From positions 1 through 5,411 of the forward strand of contig CAMCWG010000204.1 in assembly GCA_945882005.1 (NCBI GenBank): a stretch of DNA of 5,411 bases, read 5' to 3'. The DNA comes from Bordetella parapertussis. Its GTDB lineage: Bacteria; Pseudomonadota; Gammaproteobacteria; Burkholderiales; Burkholderiaceae_B. Shown here one piece after another: positions 1 to 5,225 of this stretch (position 1 is its first letter; each line of letters starts with the position of its first letter). The translations under genes were made by a program, and so were the position numbers. A model generated the notes under the pieces. The model was not told the DNA's origin. It did not search any database and saw nothing but the letters and a program-made list of their open reading frames with translations.

Positions 1-328
1 CTGCAAAATTTTCTTTAAATGGCGTGAGGTGGGCATATTGCTGCATCAGTTTTTCAACCTGACCAGATTCACGTTCAAGTTTGAGTCGGTCTAACGTGTA
101 CTCCAACGACAAACGCGTCAATTCCCAAAACGGGCGGAAGTGTTGACTACCAGACGCGTTGTGCGGATCTGATTGCGTAATTAACCTGGTGTATTCAATT
201 TGCTTGTCGCGCCACTTCACCGCAATATCTGCGCCTTTGCCCAGATATAACTCTTCAGCCAAAACTTGGATGGAATACACGTCAAACAATGTGCCGTAGG
301 CATCAAAAACAACCGCTTTTATTTTCAT
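1..328 (-). CDS. Haloacid dehalogenase, type II (L-2-haloacid dehalogenase-like), N-terminal part
   Basis: HAD-superfamily hydrolase expected to replace the halogen of short (S)-2-haloalkanoic acids with hydroxyl in the cytoplasm. The first 109 residues are visible; the rest (family length about 220-240) lies beyond the left edge. Motif I is FDAYGTLFD at residues 8-16, with the nucleophile Asp9 (Asp10 in L-DEX numbering). WRDKQIEYTRL at 39-49 matches the cap-domain signature WR..Q..Y of true type II haloacid dehalogenases, Arg40 being the halide/substrate arginine. This separates it from phosphatase members of the superfamily. The ATG overlaps the TGA of the upstream GST gene as ATGA, so translation is probably coupled and no separate promoter is expected. 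Motifs II-IV cannot be checked here. Substrate range is inference. Confidence 0.9.
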   Translation of the reverse strand, partial: MKIKAVVFDAYGTLFDVYSIQVLAEELYLGKGADIAVKWRDKQIEYTRLITQSDPHNASGSQHFRPFWELTRLSLEYTLDRLKLERESGQVEKLMQQYAHLTPFKENFA

Positions 329-1020
329 GTTTCAGTAGTTTTCAGTCGTTCGTTGGATGGGAATAAAGCCTTGCGCGCTTCGTCATCAAGGCTGGTCTTA
401 AATTCGTGTTTGTTTTGCAATTCCAGCGCTCTTTTCGCTGCAGGTCGCTCACTGACATCGTCCAAAAATCTTTTTACGTTTGGCAGGCTTTTAAAAGCAT
501 CCTCATTCAGAAACCTCGGAATCATCCTAGCCCAAGGCCACAAAGCCATGTCTACGATTCCGTACTCATCGCCAAGCATGTACCTGTGATAGCTGAGTCG
601 CTCTTCAATGATGTTCCAATGCCTCCAGGCCTCGAAGTCGTACCGGTTCACGGCATAATCTTTTGGCTCGGGTGCGAAAAGTTTGAAGTGAACTGATTGG
701 CCGCAATATGGCCCAATACCTGTAGCGATAAACATCAGCCATTGCAGCATTTCACTTCTGTCTTTAGGGGTGTTAGGCGGAAGGAATTGGCCAATCTTTT
801 CTGACAAATAAAGCAAGATAGCCGTGCTATCAAACACAGTGATGTCCCCATCCTGAATAGACGGTGTTTTTGAATTGGGGTTGATCTTTTTGTATTGCGC
901 AGTGTGCTGATCTCCTTTGCGGGTATCGACCGGAATGACTTCGTAGGGGGTATTGGTTTCTTCAAGATACAGCGCAATCTTGAATGGGTTTGGGGTAGGG
1001 TGAAAGTACAGTTTGATCAT
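325..1020 (-). CDS. Glutathione S-transferase family protein, nu-class/YfcG (Ure2p)-like
   Basis: Cytosolic GST of 231 residues. The thioredoxin-like N-domain (about 1-78) starts MIKLYFHPTPN, with Thr9 and Asn11 in the TPN motif that E. coli YfcG uses in place of a catalytic Ser/Tyr/Cys. Pro53 (KTPSI) is the cis-proline and Asp64-Ser65 stands at the usual E/D-S glutathione-binding site. The all-helical C-domain (about 84-200) contains LQWLMFIATGIGPYCGQ, closely resembling YfcG. Known relatives act as disulfide-bond reductases using glutathione, so classical conjugation is not assured. I start at the ATG at 1020 because the family begins MI.LYF; an ATG at 1074 would add 18 unlike residues and overlap the transporter gene. 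An AAGG about 9 bases upstream is a weak ribosome site. It lies 35 bp after the transporter and overlaps the dehalogenase start by 4 bp, giving a three-gene operon. A role in protecting from or processing halo-acids is inference. Confidence 0.92.
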   Translation of the reverse strand: MIKLYFHPTPNPFKIALYLEETNTPYEVIPVDTRKGDQHTAQYKKINPNSKTPSIQDGDITVFDSTAILLYLSEKIGQFLPPNTPKDRSEMLQWLMFIATGIGPYCGQSVHFKLFAPEPKDYAVNRYDFEAWRHWNIIEERLSYHRYMLGDEYGIVDMALWPWARMIPRFLNEDAFKSLPNVKRFLDDVSERPAAKRALELQNKHEFKTSLDDEARKALFPSNERLKTTET

Positions 1021-1055
1021 GATTGATGCCTTGTTGCATGTGGATGAAAAGAGTT

Positions 1056-1931
1056 CTAAATAAATGCCAACCAAATCCCGAGCGGTAAAAACGCCAGGCT
1101 CAGTACGTGTCCGACGATTACGGTTGATGCCACCTTATTAGGCTCAACCTGAAATTTGTCTGCCAGCAGGAAGTTGAAGACTGCGGGCGGTATGCAAGCA
1201 AATAAAATTAGAGAGCCACGCTCTAGTCCCTCTAACGGCATTAACAGAAGTGTCAAAAAAACTGCGGCGAGTCTGACGGCCATAATGAGCACTCCAGACT
1301 GCACACCGACCCGAGCGTCTGCGACTTGACTGCTGGCAAGCCTGACTCCAAGAGACATCAGCATCATCGGGACCAATACGCTGCCAATCATCGTGCAAGA
1401 GGTTTGAACCCAGTCTGGCAATACTAACTTTGATTGAGAACAGGCCACCCCCAACACCGTTGCCCAAACCAATGGGTTGGCATAGACCATGCGCCAGTCA
1501 ACTCTGCCGCTCATCACGCCAGCGCCAAGAGTGAAATGCAGAACGTTAGAGATCACCAGCAGTACGACAGCCGTTGCGATACCCTCTGGCCCATAGGCTA
1601 GGCCAATTAAGGGAATGCCAACCGGACCCACGTTGCTGAACATGGCGCAAGGCGCAAAGGCTTGCAGGCTTGCGCCTGAAAACCTTGCAACCGGCCAAGC
1701 GAGCAATCCGCTGAAAACGATCAGCACGATTGAGGCGCCTGTAAATGAAAGTGCAGCAAGCGGATCAAAGGATTTTGCAGACAGCGAAATAAAAATTAGC
1801 ACCGGCAGCACGATGTCGATAACCATTTTGTTGGCCCCTGCCAGGTCGGGCTTAACGCGACGGCCGTAAAGAAAACCAACTAGCGCTAAGGCAAAGATAG
1901 GTAGCGTAATAGAGGCAATTTTTGAAAACAT
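1056..1931 (-). CDS. AEC family transporter (auxin efflux carrier/malonate-transporter type)
   Basis: Inner-membrane protein of 291 residues with about ten hydrophobic segments, roughly at 5-23, 36-54, 62-82, 95-112, 118-138, 152-168, 178-196, 208-232, 240-258 and 270-291. Two AEC signatures are visible: FSNVGPVGIPL at 98-108 (the family's N.G..GIPL motif) and PPAVFNFLLADKF at 248-260 (the P.AV.N..LA motif of the second half). Family members export or take up organic anions such as malonate and related acids. The actual substrate is unknown; with a dehalogenase and a GST downstream, a carboxylate is plausible but inferred. I choose the ATG at 1931 because the membrane protein starts MFSKIASITLPIF and upstream residues are Cys-rich and unlike the family. 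An ATG at 1970 would add 13 residues. Neither has a clear Shine-Dalgarno. It heads the minus-strand operon and is divergent from the AraC-type regulator. Confidence 0.92.
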   Translation of the reverse strand: MFSKIASITLPIFALALVGFLYGRRVKPDLAGANKMVIDIVLPVLIFISLSAKSFDPLAALSFTGASIVLIVFSGLLAWPVARFSGASLQAFAPCAMFSNVGPVGIPLIGLAYGPEGIATAVVLLVISNVLHFTLGAGVMSGRVDWRMVYANPLVWATVLGVACSQSKLVLPDWVQTSCTMIGSVLVPMMLMSLGVRLASSQVADARVGVQSGVLIMAVRLAAVFLTLLLMPLEGLERGSLILFACIPPAVFNFLLADKFQVEPNKVASTVIVGHVLSLAFLPLGIWLAFI

Positions 1932-2022
1932 GAACTTTGGCTCGGTTTGAAACAATACGATACTTTGCATTGTCTTGTACTTGATGCAACAATGTGTACA
2001 TATAAATTTGCAATTCGTACAA
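1932..2022. promoter_or_regulatory. Divergent promoter/operator region between transporter operon and AraC-type regulator
   Basis: This 91-bp AT-rich gap must hold the promoters for both arms. It contains three GTAC cores at 1977-1980, 1996-1999 and 2017-2020 (contexts TTGTACTTG, TGTGTACATA, TTCGTACAAA), spaced 19 and 21 bp, near two helical turns. It also has an inverted repeat TTGCAT (1965-1970) and ATGCAA (1984-1989). Spacing of about 21 bp is typical of half-sites for AraC-type regulators, so these are candidate binding sites for the adjacent regulator. TATAAA at 2001-2006 is a possible -10 for the plus-strand gene, but no convincing -35 pairs with it. Exact promoters are not resolved. 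Confidence 0.5.
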
Positions 2023-2787
2023 ATGGATGCCCTCCGCTTAGATCGACTCACTGCCTTGCTAGAAGGACTCAGCCCAACGGTTACGCTAGCGGAAAAGGCA
2101 AGTGGGTTTTCGTTACACATCATCAAGACCGAGGCGGCTCAAGCCACCTCCACGAACCTCACAGAGTTGAAACTCGACGACTTGTCGTTATTGGTTTGCC
2201 CGGCGCAGCACACGCTCGAAAATACTCTTCAAGCCAATCAGCAACGTTTCATGAGTTTTGACGTTGTTTTTGACGGCCCAATGGGCCAAAGTTTCATAGC
2301 GGAATTTTCTGAGCCAATCTCAATTGACATGAGCGATGCAGATCCATCTCTTGTGCAGGTCGTGACATTAATTACGACTGAAATGCAGGCTAACCGTTGC
2401 GGTCAGCCGCTTTTTATCAATCGCGCAGGCGATATTTTGCTAATCAGTTTGATGCGTCACCTGACATCACGGCCGCAACAATCTTCAGGGCTGTTTCATG
2501 CCTTGTCAGATCCACGAATTGCTAGAAGTCTGGTAGCCATTCACACCAAGCCCGGCCATCCCTGGACCTTAGAAATTTTGGCTAACGTAGCTGGCATGTC
2601 TCGAACAGCGTTTGCAAATGATTTTAAAGACGTGATGCGAGTGACGCCCGGAAAGTATTTAGAAAATTTGCGACTGGCGATTGCGCGGCAATTAGTACAG
2701 AGTGGTTTAGGCCTGAAACAAGTTGCCGCTAGAACTGGCTATGCCAGCCCGTCAACTTTATCGAGAGCGCTTAGCCGTTGCACTTGA
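2023..2787 (+). CDS. AraC family transcriptional regulator (cupin_6 type), C-terminus shortened
   Basis: DNA-binding regulator of 254 residues. The N-terminal half (about 1-150) fits the cupin_6 effector domain, including the closing segment ending ILLISLMRHL. The C-terminal half holds two helix-turn-helix units: TLEILANVAGMSRTAFAND (182-200), typical of this class after the HPW motif at 179-181, and LKQVAARTGYASPSTLSRAL (231-250). The protein stops at SRCT just after the second recognition helix, so the usual final stretch with the SPxxYRR motif is absent. I start at ATG 2023 (MDALRLDRLTALL); a TTG at 1975 would add 16 residues that overlap the operator region. There is no Shine-Dalgarno in front of either start. 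It probably controls the divergent transporter-GST-dehalogenase operon and perhaps the isomerase 54 bp downstream; this is inferred from position. The ligand is unknown. Confidence 0.88.
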   Translation: MDALRLDRLTALLEGLSPTVTLAEKASGFSLHIIKTEAAQATSTNLTELKLDDLSLLVCPAQHTLENTLQANQQRFMSFDVVFDGPMGQSFIAEFSEPISIDMSDADPSLVQVVTLITTEMQANRCGQPLFINRAGDILLISLMRHLTSRPQQSSGLFHALSDPRIARSLVAIHTKPGHPWTLEILANVAGMSRTAFANDFKDVMRVTPGKYLENLRLAIARQLVQSGLGLKQVAARTGYASPSTLSRALSRCT

Positions 2788-2841
2788 GTCCGTAATAAAT
2801 ACCGCTACGCCCTGTTAACAATCAATAGCTCGAGACTGCCG

Positions 2842-3498
2842 ATGTCCACACAACCACAAAAAAAAATAATACTTTTCTGGTCATTCAGAAGCCCCTATTC
2901 ATATCTTGCGCTACCACGACTTCAAACGTTGAGTGAGTCAACGGGGGTAGGTATCGATATCCGTGTGGTTCATCCAAACATTCTCCGTAATCCAAACTAC
3001 TTCAAAGCCATGAACCCTTTGGCACGTCCTTATTTTATGAGGGATACTCAACGCACAGCCGCATTTCTTGGAATGCCCTTTCGACGACCAATCCCTGACC
3101 CTATCCAGCAAAACCCCGAAACATTGGAGGTAGCTATCGAGCAACCACTTGCTCGCTGGCTTGGTCATCTTGGGATTGCTGCGACCGAGGCTGGGCAGGG
3201 TTTTACTTTCTGCCTTGAAGTTTCTCGATTGTTATGGAGCGGCTCGGTAGATCAATGGCACCAAGGCGATCATCTAAGAGACGCCTGCAGTCGAGCGGGG
3301 CTTGACTGGTCTGAGTTGAGCGCTGAGGTCAGTACTAGACCAGATTATTATGAAAGGCAACTACAAGCCAATGCAAACGCATTAACCACTGCCGGTCACT
3401 GGGGTGTGCCGACAATGGTCTATGGAGATGAAGTATTTTTTGGACAAGACCGTATTGAGGTCCTTGCATGGCACATCAAGCAGAGTACGTTTAAGTGA
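2842..3498 (+). CDS. 2-hydroxychromene-2-carboxylate isomerase-like protein (DsbA family, GST-kappa-like)
   Basis: Protein of 218 residues with the thioredoxin/DsbA-type fold of NahD and GST kappa. FWSFRSPYSYLALPRL at 12-27 carries the S-PYSY motif in which Ser17 is the expected glutathione-activating serine. HWGVPTMVYGDEVFFGQDR at 186-204 is the conserved C-terminal motif, with cis-Pro190 and the GD..F.G.DR pattern. Relatives isomerise 2-hydroxychromene-2-carboxylate to trans-o-hydroxybenzylidenepyruvate in naphthalene-type ring degradation, using glutathione. Many homologues outside such pathways have unknown substrates, and no other naphthalene gene is visible here. There is no good Shine-Dalgarno (only a weak CGAG) before the ATG. 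The reading frame is open upstream to the TGA of the AraC gene, with no in-frame ATG, GTG or TTG start between. It is likely co-transcribed with the regulator and ends before two terminators. Confidence 0.88.
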   Translation: MSTQPQKKIILFWSFRSPYSYLALPRLQTLSESTGVGIDIRVVHPNILRNPNYFKAMNPLARPYFMRDTQRTAAFLGMPFRRPIPDPIQQNPETLEVAIEQPLARWLGHLGIAATEAGQGFTFCLEVSRLLWSGSVDQWHQGDHLRDACSRAGLDWSELSAEVSTRPDYYERQLQANANALTTAGHWGVPTMVYGDEVFFGQDRIEVLAWHIKQSTFK

Positions 3499-3553
3499 AT
3501 TCGTAGACCAGCGGTTCCTAGACAGCTGCCTTAACGCGCCAACGGCGACATTC

Positions 3554-3578
3554 AAACAAAAAGCACCCGAAGGTGCTT
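3554..3578 (-). terminator. Rho-independent terminator between convergent genes (works best on minus strand)
   Basis: A perfect 7-bp stem AAGCACC (3561-3567) and GGTGCTT (3572-3578) closes a CGAA tetraloop. On the minus strand it is followed by TTTTTGTTT, a good U-tract, suiting termination of the toxin operon that ends at 3689. On the plus strand it is followed only by AATTT, so it may also weakly end the isomerase transcript. Confidence 0.7.
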
Positions 3579-3594
3579 AATTTGCAAAAAATGA

Positions 3595-3685
3595 TTTGGC
3601 GGGGCAGAATAACTAACATCACAAACGGCCTGAGGTGTTGAACTCTCAGGTTTTTTGCTTTTGGTCTGCGGGAGGGATTCTAACC
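3595..3685 (+). repeat. 91-bp direct repeat, copy 1 (left border of accessory block)
   Basis: It matches 5226-5316 in the same orientation over 91 bases without gaps, at 80 of 91 positions. Seven mismatches are contiguous near the left end (3608-3614); the right 71 bases (3615-3685) differ at only three. The copy holds the hairpin plus T-run terminator at 3629-3656 and a GGGAGGGATTCTAACC end. The two copies are 1631 bp apart and enclose the toxin, antitoxin, VOC and Cdd1 genes. On the minus strand the right end reads GGTTAGAATCCC then CAGACCA, vaguely like a tRNA 3' end, but one base is missing and C56 is replaced by A. No integrase or IS gene is present. Confidence 0.85.
3629..3656 (+). terminator. 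Rho-independent terminator inside repeat copy 1
   Basis: CCTGAG (3629-3634) pairs with CTCAGG (3645-3650), with a possible extra G-T pair inside, followed directly by TTTTTT (3651-3656) and then GCTTTT. It lies 130 bp after the isomerase stop and is the strongest plus-strand terminator for the AraC-isomerase unit. Confidence 0.75.
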
Positions 3686-3688
3686 CTA

Positions 3689-4069
3689 TTATTCTTGAGT
3701 CATAGCAAACTCTCGAAGCCAGGGTTCAAGGTGGGAGATATCAAAAGTGCCAGCCTCGAACAGCTGCAACATCTCTTTGTGGATGAGCATGGATGGCCTC
3801 TTTAGGCACCAGCCGTTGATACGCAGAAACACGTCGGCTGCAGCAAAAGCGATACGCTTGTTGCCATCGACAAAGGGATGATTAATAGCGAGGCTTTCTA
3901 GCAATGCTGCAGCCTCAGCAATGATATCGGCGTAGTAGCCCGTTTGTGGTCTAAACAAGGCTGCTTCGAGGGCGCCTGGGTCACGAACGCCTCCTGCGCC
4001 GCCATACCTTTGCATTAAGACTGTATGCATGCCGAGCACATCGGCCACCGTTAAATAATCGCGCGGCAC
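3689..4069 (-). CDS. doc: Type II toxin, death-on-curing (Doc/Fic) family
   Basis: Toxin of 126 residues, the normal length for Doc. The catalytic Fic motif HPFVDGNKR is at 64-72: His64 is the catalytic base, Asp68 the metal ligand, and Lys71 replaces the second Gly of the classical HPFxxGNGR. That Lys is the Doc hallmark, and P1 Doc phosphorylates EF-Tu rather than transferring AMP. The segment GVRDPGALEAALFRPQ at 27-42 is the typical Doc N-terminal signature. Expected action is cytoplasmic growth arrest by stopping translation, held in check by the upstream antitoxin. The start is GTG at 4069, three bases after the antitoxin stop; it has no clear ribosome site of its own, so translation is probably coupled. 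The stop lies 3 bp from repeat copy 1. EF-Tu as target is knowledge of the family, not visible here. Confidence 0.93.
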   Translation of the reverse strand: MPRDYLTVADVLGMHTVLMQRYGGAGGVRDPGALEAALFRPQTGYYADIIAEAAALLESLAINHPFVDGNKRIAFAAADVFLRINGWCLKRPSMLIHKEMLQLFEAGTFDISHLEPWLREFAMTQE

Positions 4070-4072
4070 TGC

Positions 4073-4303
4073 TTATTTCGCGAGTTCGCGATACAAATGA
4101 TCAAACTCGTCAAGACTAGACGCAAAAGACGCCATTACGTGGCGGCGGGGTCGGGCTTTTTGCTGGCGGTCGATGTAATCACGCAGAGCCTCATCGAGCA
4201 CAGCCTGAAATTGCCGGCCTTGTCCCTCAGCAATTTGACGTAATGCGTTCAACACGTCAGGCGATGCCTGAGAAGAAAACTTTTCGCGTGCAACTGTAGC
4301 CAT
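4073..4303 (-). CDS. Antitoxin of the Doc toxin, probable ribbon-helix-helix protein
   Basis: Small protein of 76 residues directly upstream of doc. Residues 6-13 (REKFSSQA) could form the DNA-binding beta strand, 14-26 (SPDVLNALRQIAE) helix A and 30-47 (RQFQAVLDEALRDYIDRQ) helix B, the layout of Arc/MetJ/CopG-type repressors. The basic linker KARPRRH (49-55) leads to an acidic, likely helical tail SLDEFDHLYRELAK (63-76) that would wrap around and block the toxin. This differs from the classical Phd/YefM antitoxin fold. The ATG at 4303 is chosen because it follows AAGGTG by 6 bases; a TTG at 4348 would run through the operator-like repeats and has no ribosome site. The complex probably represses its own promoter through the tandem 10-bp units just upstream. 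The fold assignment is by pattern only. Confidence 0.82.
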   Translation of the reverse strand: MATVAREKFSSQASPDVLNALRQIAEGQGRQFQAVLDEALRDYIDRQQKARPRRHVMASFASSLDEFDHLYRELAK

Positions 4304-4344
4304 CAATGTCACCTTCTTGATCCATCTTGATCTGTCATGATACA
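4304..4344 (-). promoter_or_regulatory. Promoter/operator of the toxin-antitoxin pair with three tandem 10-bp units
   Basis: On the plus strand three adjacent 10-mers read TCTTGATCCA (4315-4324), TCTTGATCTG (4325-4334) and TCATGATACA (4335-4344). The first two share 8 of 8 leading bases and the third 6 of 8, so the motif recurs once per helical turn, as for arrays of ribbon-helix-helix dimers. On the minus strand TATCAT (complement of 4337-4342) is a candidate -10 within the third unit; the matching -35 (TTTCTC) is weak. The Shine-Dalgarno AAGGTG (complement of 4310-4315) follows. Binding would block transcription start, fitting autoregulation. Confidence 0.6.
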
Positions 4345-4375
4345 ACAAGTTTTTGCAAGGAGAAAGGCTTTCTTT

Positions 4376-4768
4376 TTAGCTTGCTACCGGGGAGCAAAGT
4401 TCGACGAGCGTCCCATCAGGACAGCGGACATAGGAAACGGTCTGACCCCACGGTTTCAAGACAGGCTCCTTAAGGGATACTGCTCCCTCGGCTATTGCCT
4501 TTGCATGCGCTACCGCGACATCGTCTGTGACAAGTGCAATCTCCATGCCCAGCGGTTCTCTTGAATGACTCGCCTTGACATAACCACCGGGCAAATTAGA
4601 TGCGCCCAGATCATGGGTTGCGAATGCCAGTGCAGTCGCGCCGGTATCCATTTCACCGTAGTCTGATGATTCGTGAAGGAACCGTCGCTTTAATCCAAAT
4701 GCTTTTTCAAAGAACTCCACCGATGCAAGCACGTCAGGGACATAAACGATGGTGTAACCAAATCTCAT
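4376..4768 (-). CDS. VOC superfamily protein (glyoxalase/bleomycin-resistance fold)
   Basis: Protein of 130 residues made of two paired beta-alpha-beta-beta-beta modules. The first starts MRFGYTIVYVPDVLASVEFF (1-20) and the second GMEIALVTDDV (74-84); the end DGTLVELCSP (118-127) is the classic VOC closing strand. Compared with GloA metal ligands (His5, Glu56, His74, Glu122), the final Glu123 is kept and Glu76 replaces His74. Tyr5 stands where His5 would be and no Glu is obvious at the Glu56 place. True glyoxalase I activity is therefore doubtful; a small-molecule binding or other vicinal-oxygen-chelate role is open. The ATG at 4768 overlaps the TGA of the Cdd1-type gene as ATGA, so the two are translationally coupled. 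GAGAAG lies about 8 bases upstream. An in-frame start at 4828 would lie inside the neighbouring gene and is rejected. Confidence 0.88.
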   Translation of the reverse strand: MRFGYTIVYVPDVLASVEFFEKAFGLKRRFLHESSDYGEMDTGATALAFATHDLGASNLPGGYVKASHSREPLGMEIALVTDDVAVAHAKAIAEGAVSLKEPVLKPWGQTVSYVRCPDGTLVELCSPVAS

Positions 4769-5043
4769 GCTTTGCTTCTCGTGTTTATTGCTAAATCTGC
4801 CTTTCCCTCGGCCGCAAATTTCCACCATGGAAGCGATTCCCCTGAATCAATAAAGTACTTCACGGAAAGCAGCGTGTAGTAAACACAGGGGTCATGCCTA
4901 TGCCCCATTACCGCCTTCAGATCATTGAAGATCTTTAGCACGTCGTTACCTTTGAAATCGTCGGGCGAGTTTATCCCAAGGGCCAGCAGGTCGCCAGCGA
5001 TAGCTTTTCCGATATTCGGCAACGCGGTCAACTTCGTGAGCAT
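4765..5043 (-). CDS. Cdd1/'pathogenicity locus' family helix-hairpin-helix protein
   Basis: Protein of 92 residues matching the Cdd1 family (also annotated helix-hairpin-helix or mitomycin-resistance-like). LTALPNIGKAIAGDLLALGI at 5-24 is a helix-hairpin-helix with the LPNIG hairpin, a nonspecific DNA-backbone binding element. GHRHDPC (47-53) and PWWKF (72-76) are the other conserved family blocks. The biochemical function is not established. Start choice is uncertain: ATG 5043 has GGTGG about five bases upstream, whereas GTG 5073 adds ten residues and has no ribosome site. It is the first gene of a pair with the VOC gene (4-bp overlap), and the toxin-antitoxin pair continues on the same strand after it. 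Its promoter should lie in 5044-5225, since repeat copy 2 lies beyond. Confidence 0.82.
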   Translation of the reverse strand: MLTKLTALPNIGKAIAGDLLALGINSPDDFKGNDVLKIFNDLKAVMGHRHDPCVYYTLLSVKYFIDSGESLPWWKFAAEGKADLAINTRSKA

Positions 5044-5225
5044 CTGAGCCACCGCCAATTTACATACGCTCACTTTAGTCGAACTTGGCTACAGAAAGCC
5101 AGCCAGTTGAATGACTGCAATCGGCTTATCGCGAACAGAGCGCTCGATTTGGCAATTGACCAGCCCCGGGGCCAGGGCAGACTCCCTTAGATTCCGCTAA
5201 AAACACTTACTCAAAGCCCCATAGT
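5044..5225. other. Gene-free leader upstream of the Cdd1-VOC pair
   Basis: I see no coding frame worth calling on either strand. It must hold the minus-strand promoter for the Cdd1 gene; the best pair I can find is TTGCAG with a 17-bp spacer before TTTCTG, which is weak. Short perfect palindromes are dense here: TCGCGA (5129-5134), GAGCGCTC (5138-5145) and GCCCCGGGGC (5163-5172). None is followed by a T-run, so no terminator is called. Confidence 0.35.

Noticed and set aside
406..696. Plus-strand open frames opposite the GST gene
   Set aside because: They are antisense shadows of a well-supported enzyme gene, with no family resemblance or ribosome site.
1932..2126. N-terminal extension of the transporter to 2126
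   Set aside because: The added Cys-rich residues do not resemble the AEC family and would overlap the divergent AraC coding region.
3595..3685. Integron attC site explaining the repeat
   Set aside because: No RYYYAAC/GTTRRRY pair with correct orientation bounds the repeat, the four genes have no sites between them, and no integron integrase is present.
3662..3690. tRNA gene or tRNA-remnant on the minus strand
   Set aside because: GGTTAGAATCCC followed by CAGACCA resembles a T-arm plus CCA end, but the arm is one base short, the near-universal C56 is A in both copies, and no matching 5' acceptor strand or anticodon arm lies upstream of either copy.
4304..4348. Longer antitoxin starting at TTG 4348
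   Set aside because: The 15 extra residues come from the operator-like repeats, the codon has no ribosome site, and ATG 4303 has AAGGTG at good distance.
4769..4828. N-terminal extension of the VOC protein to 4828
   Set aside because: The extra 20 residues overlap the Cdd1 gene and precede the natural VOC start MRFGYTIVYVPDV; ATGA coupling at 4768 explains the start.
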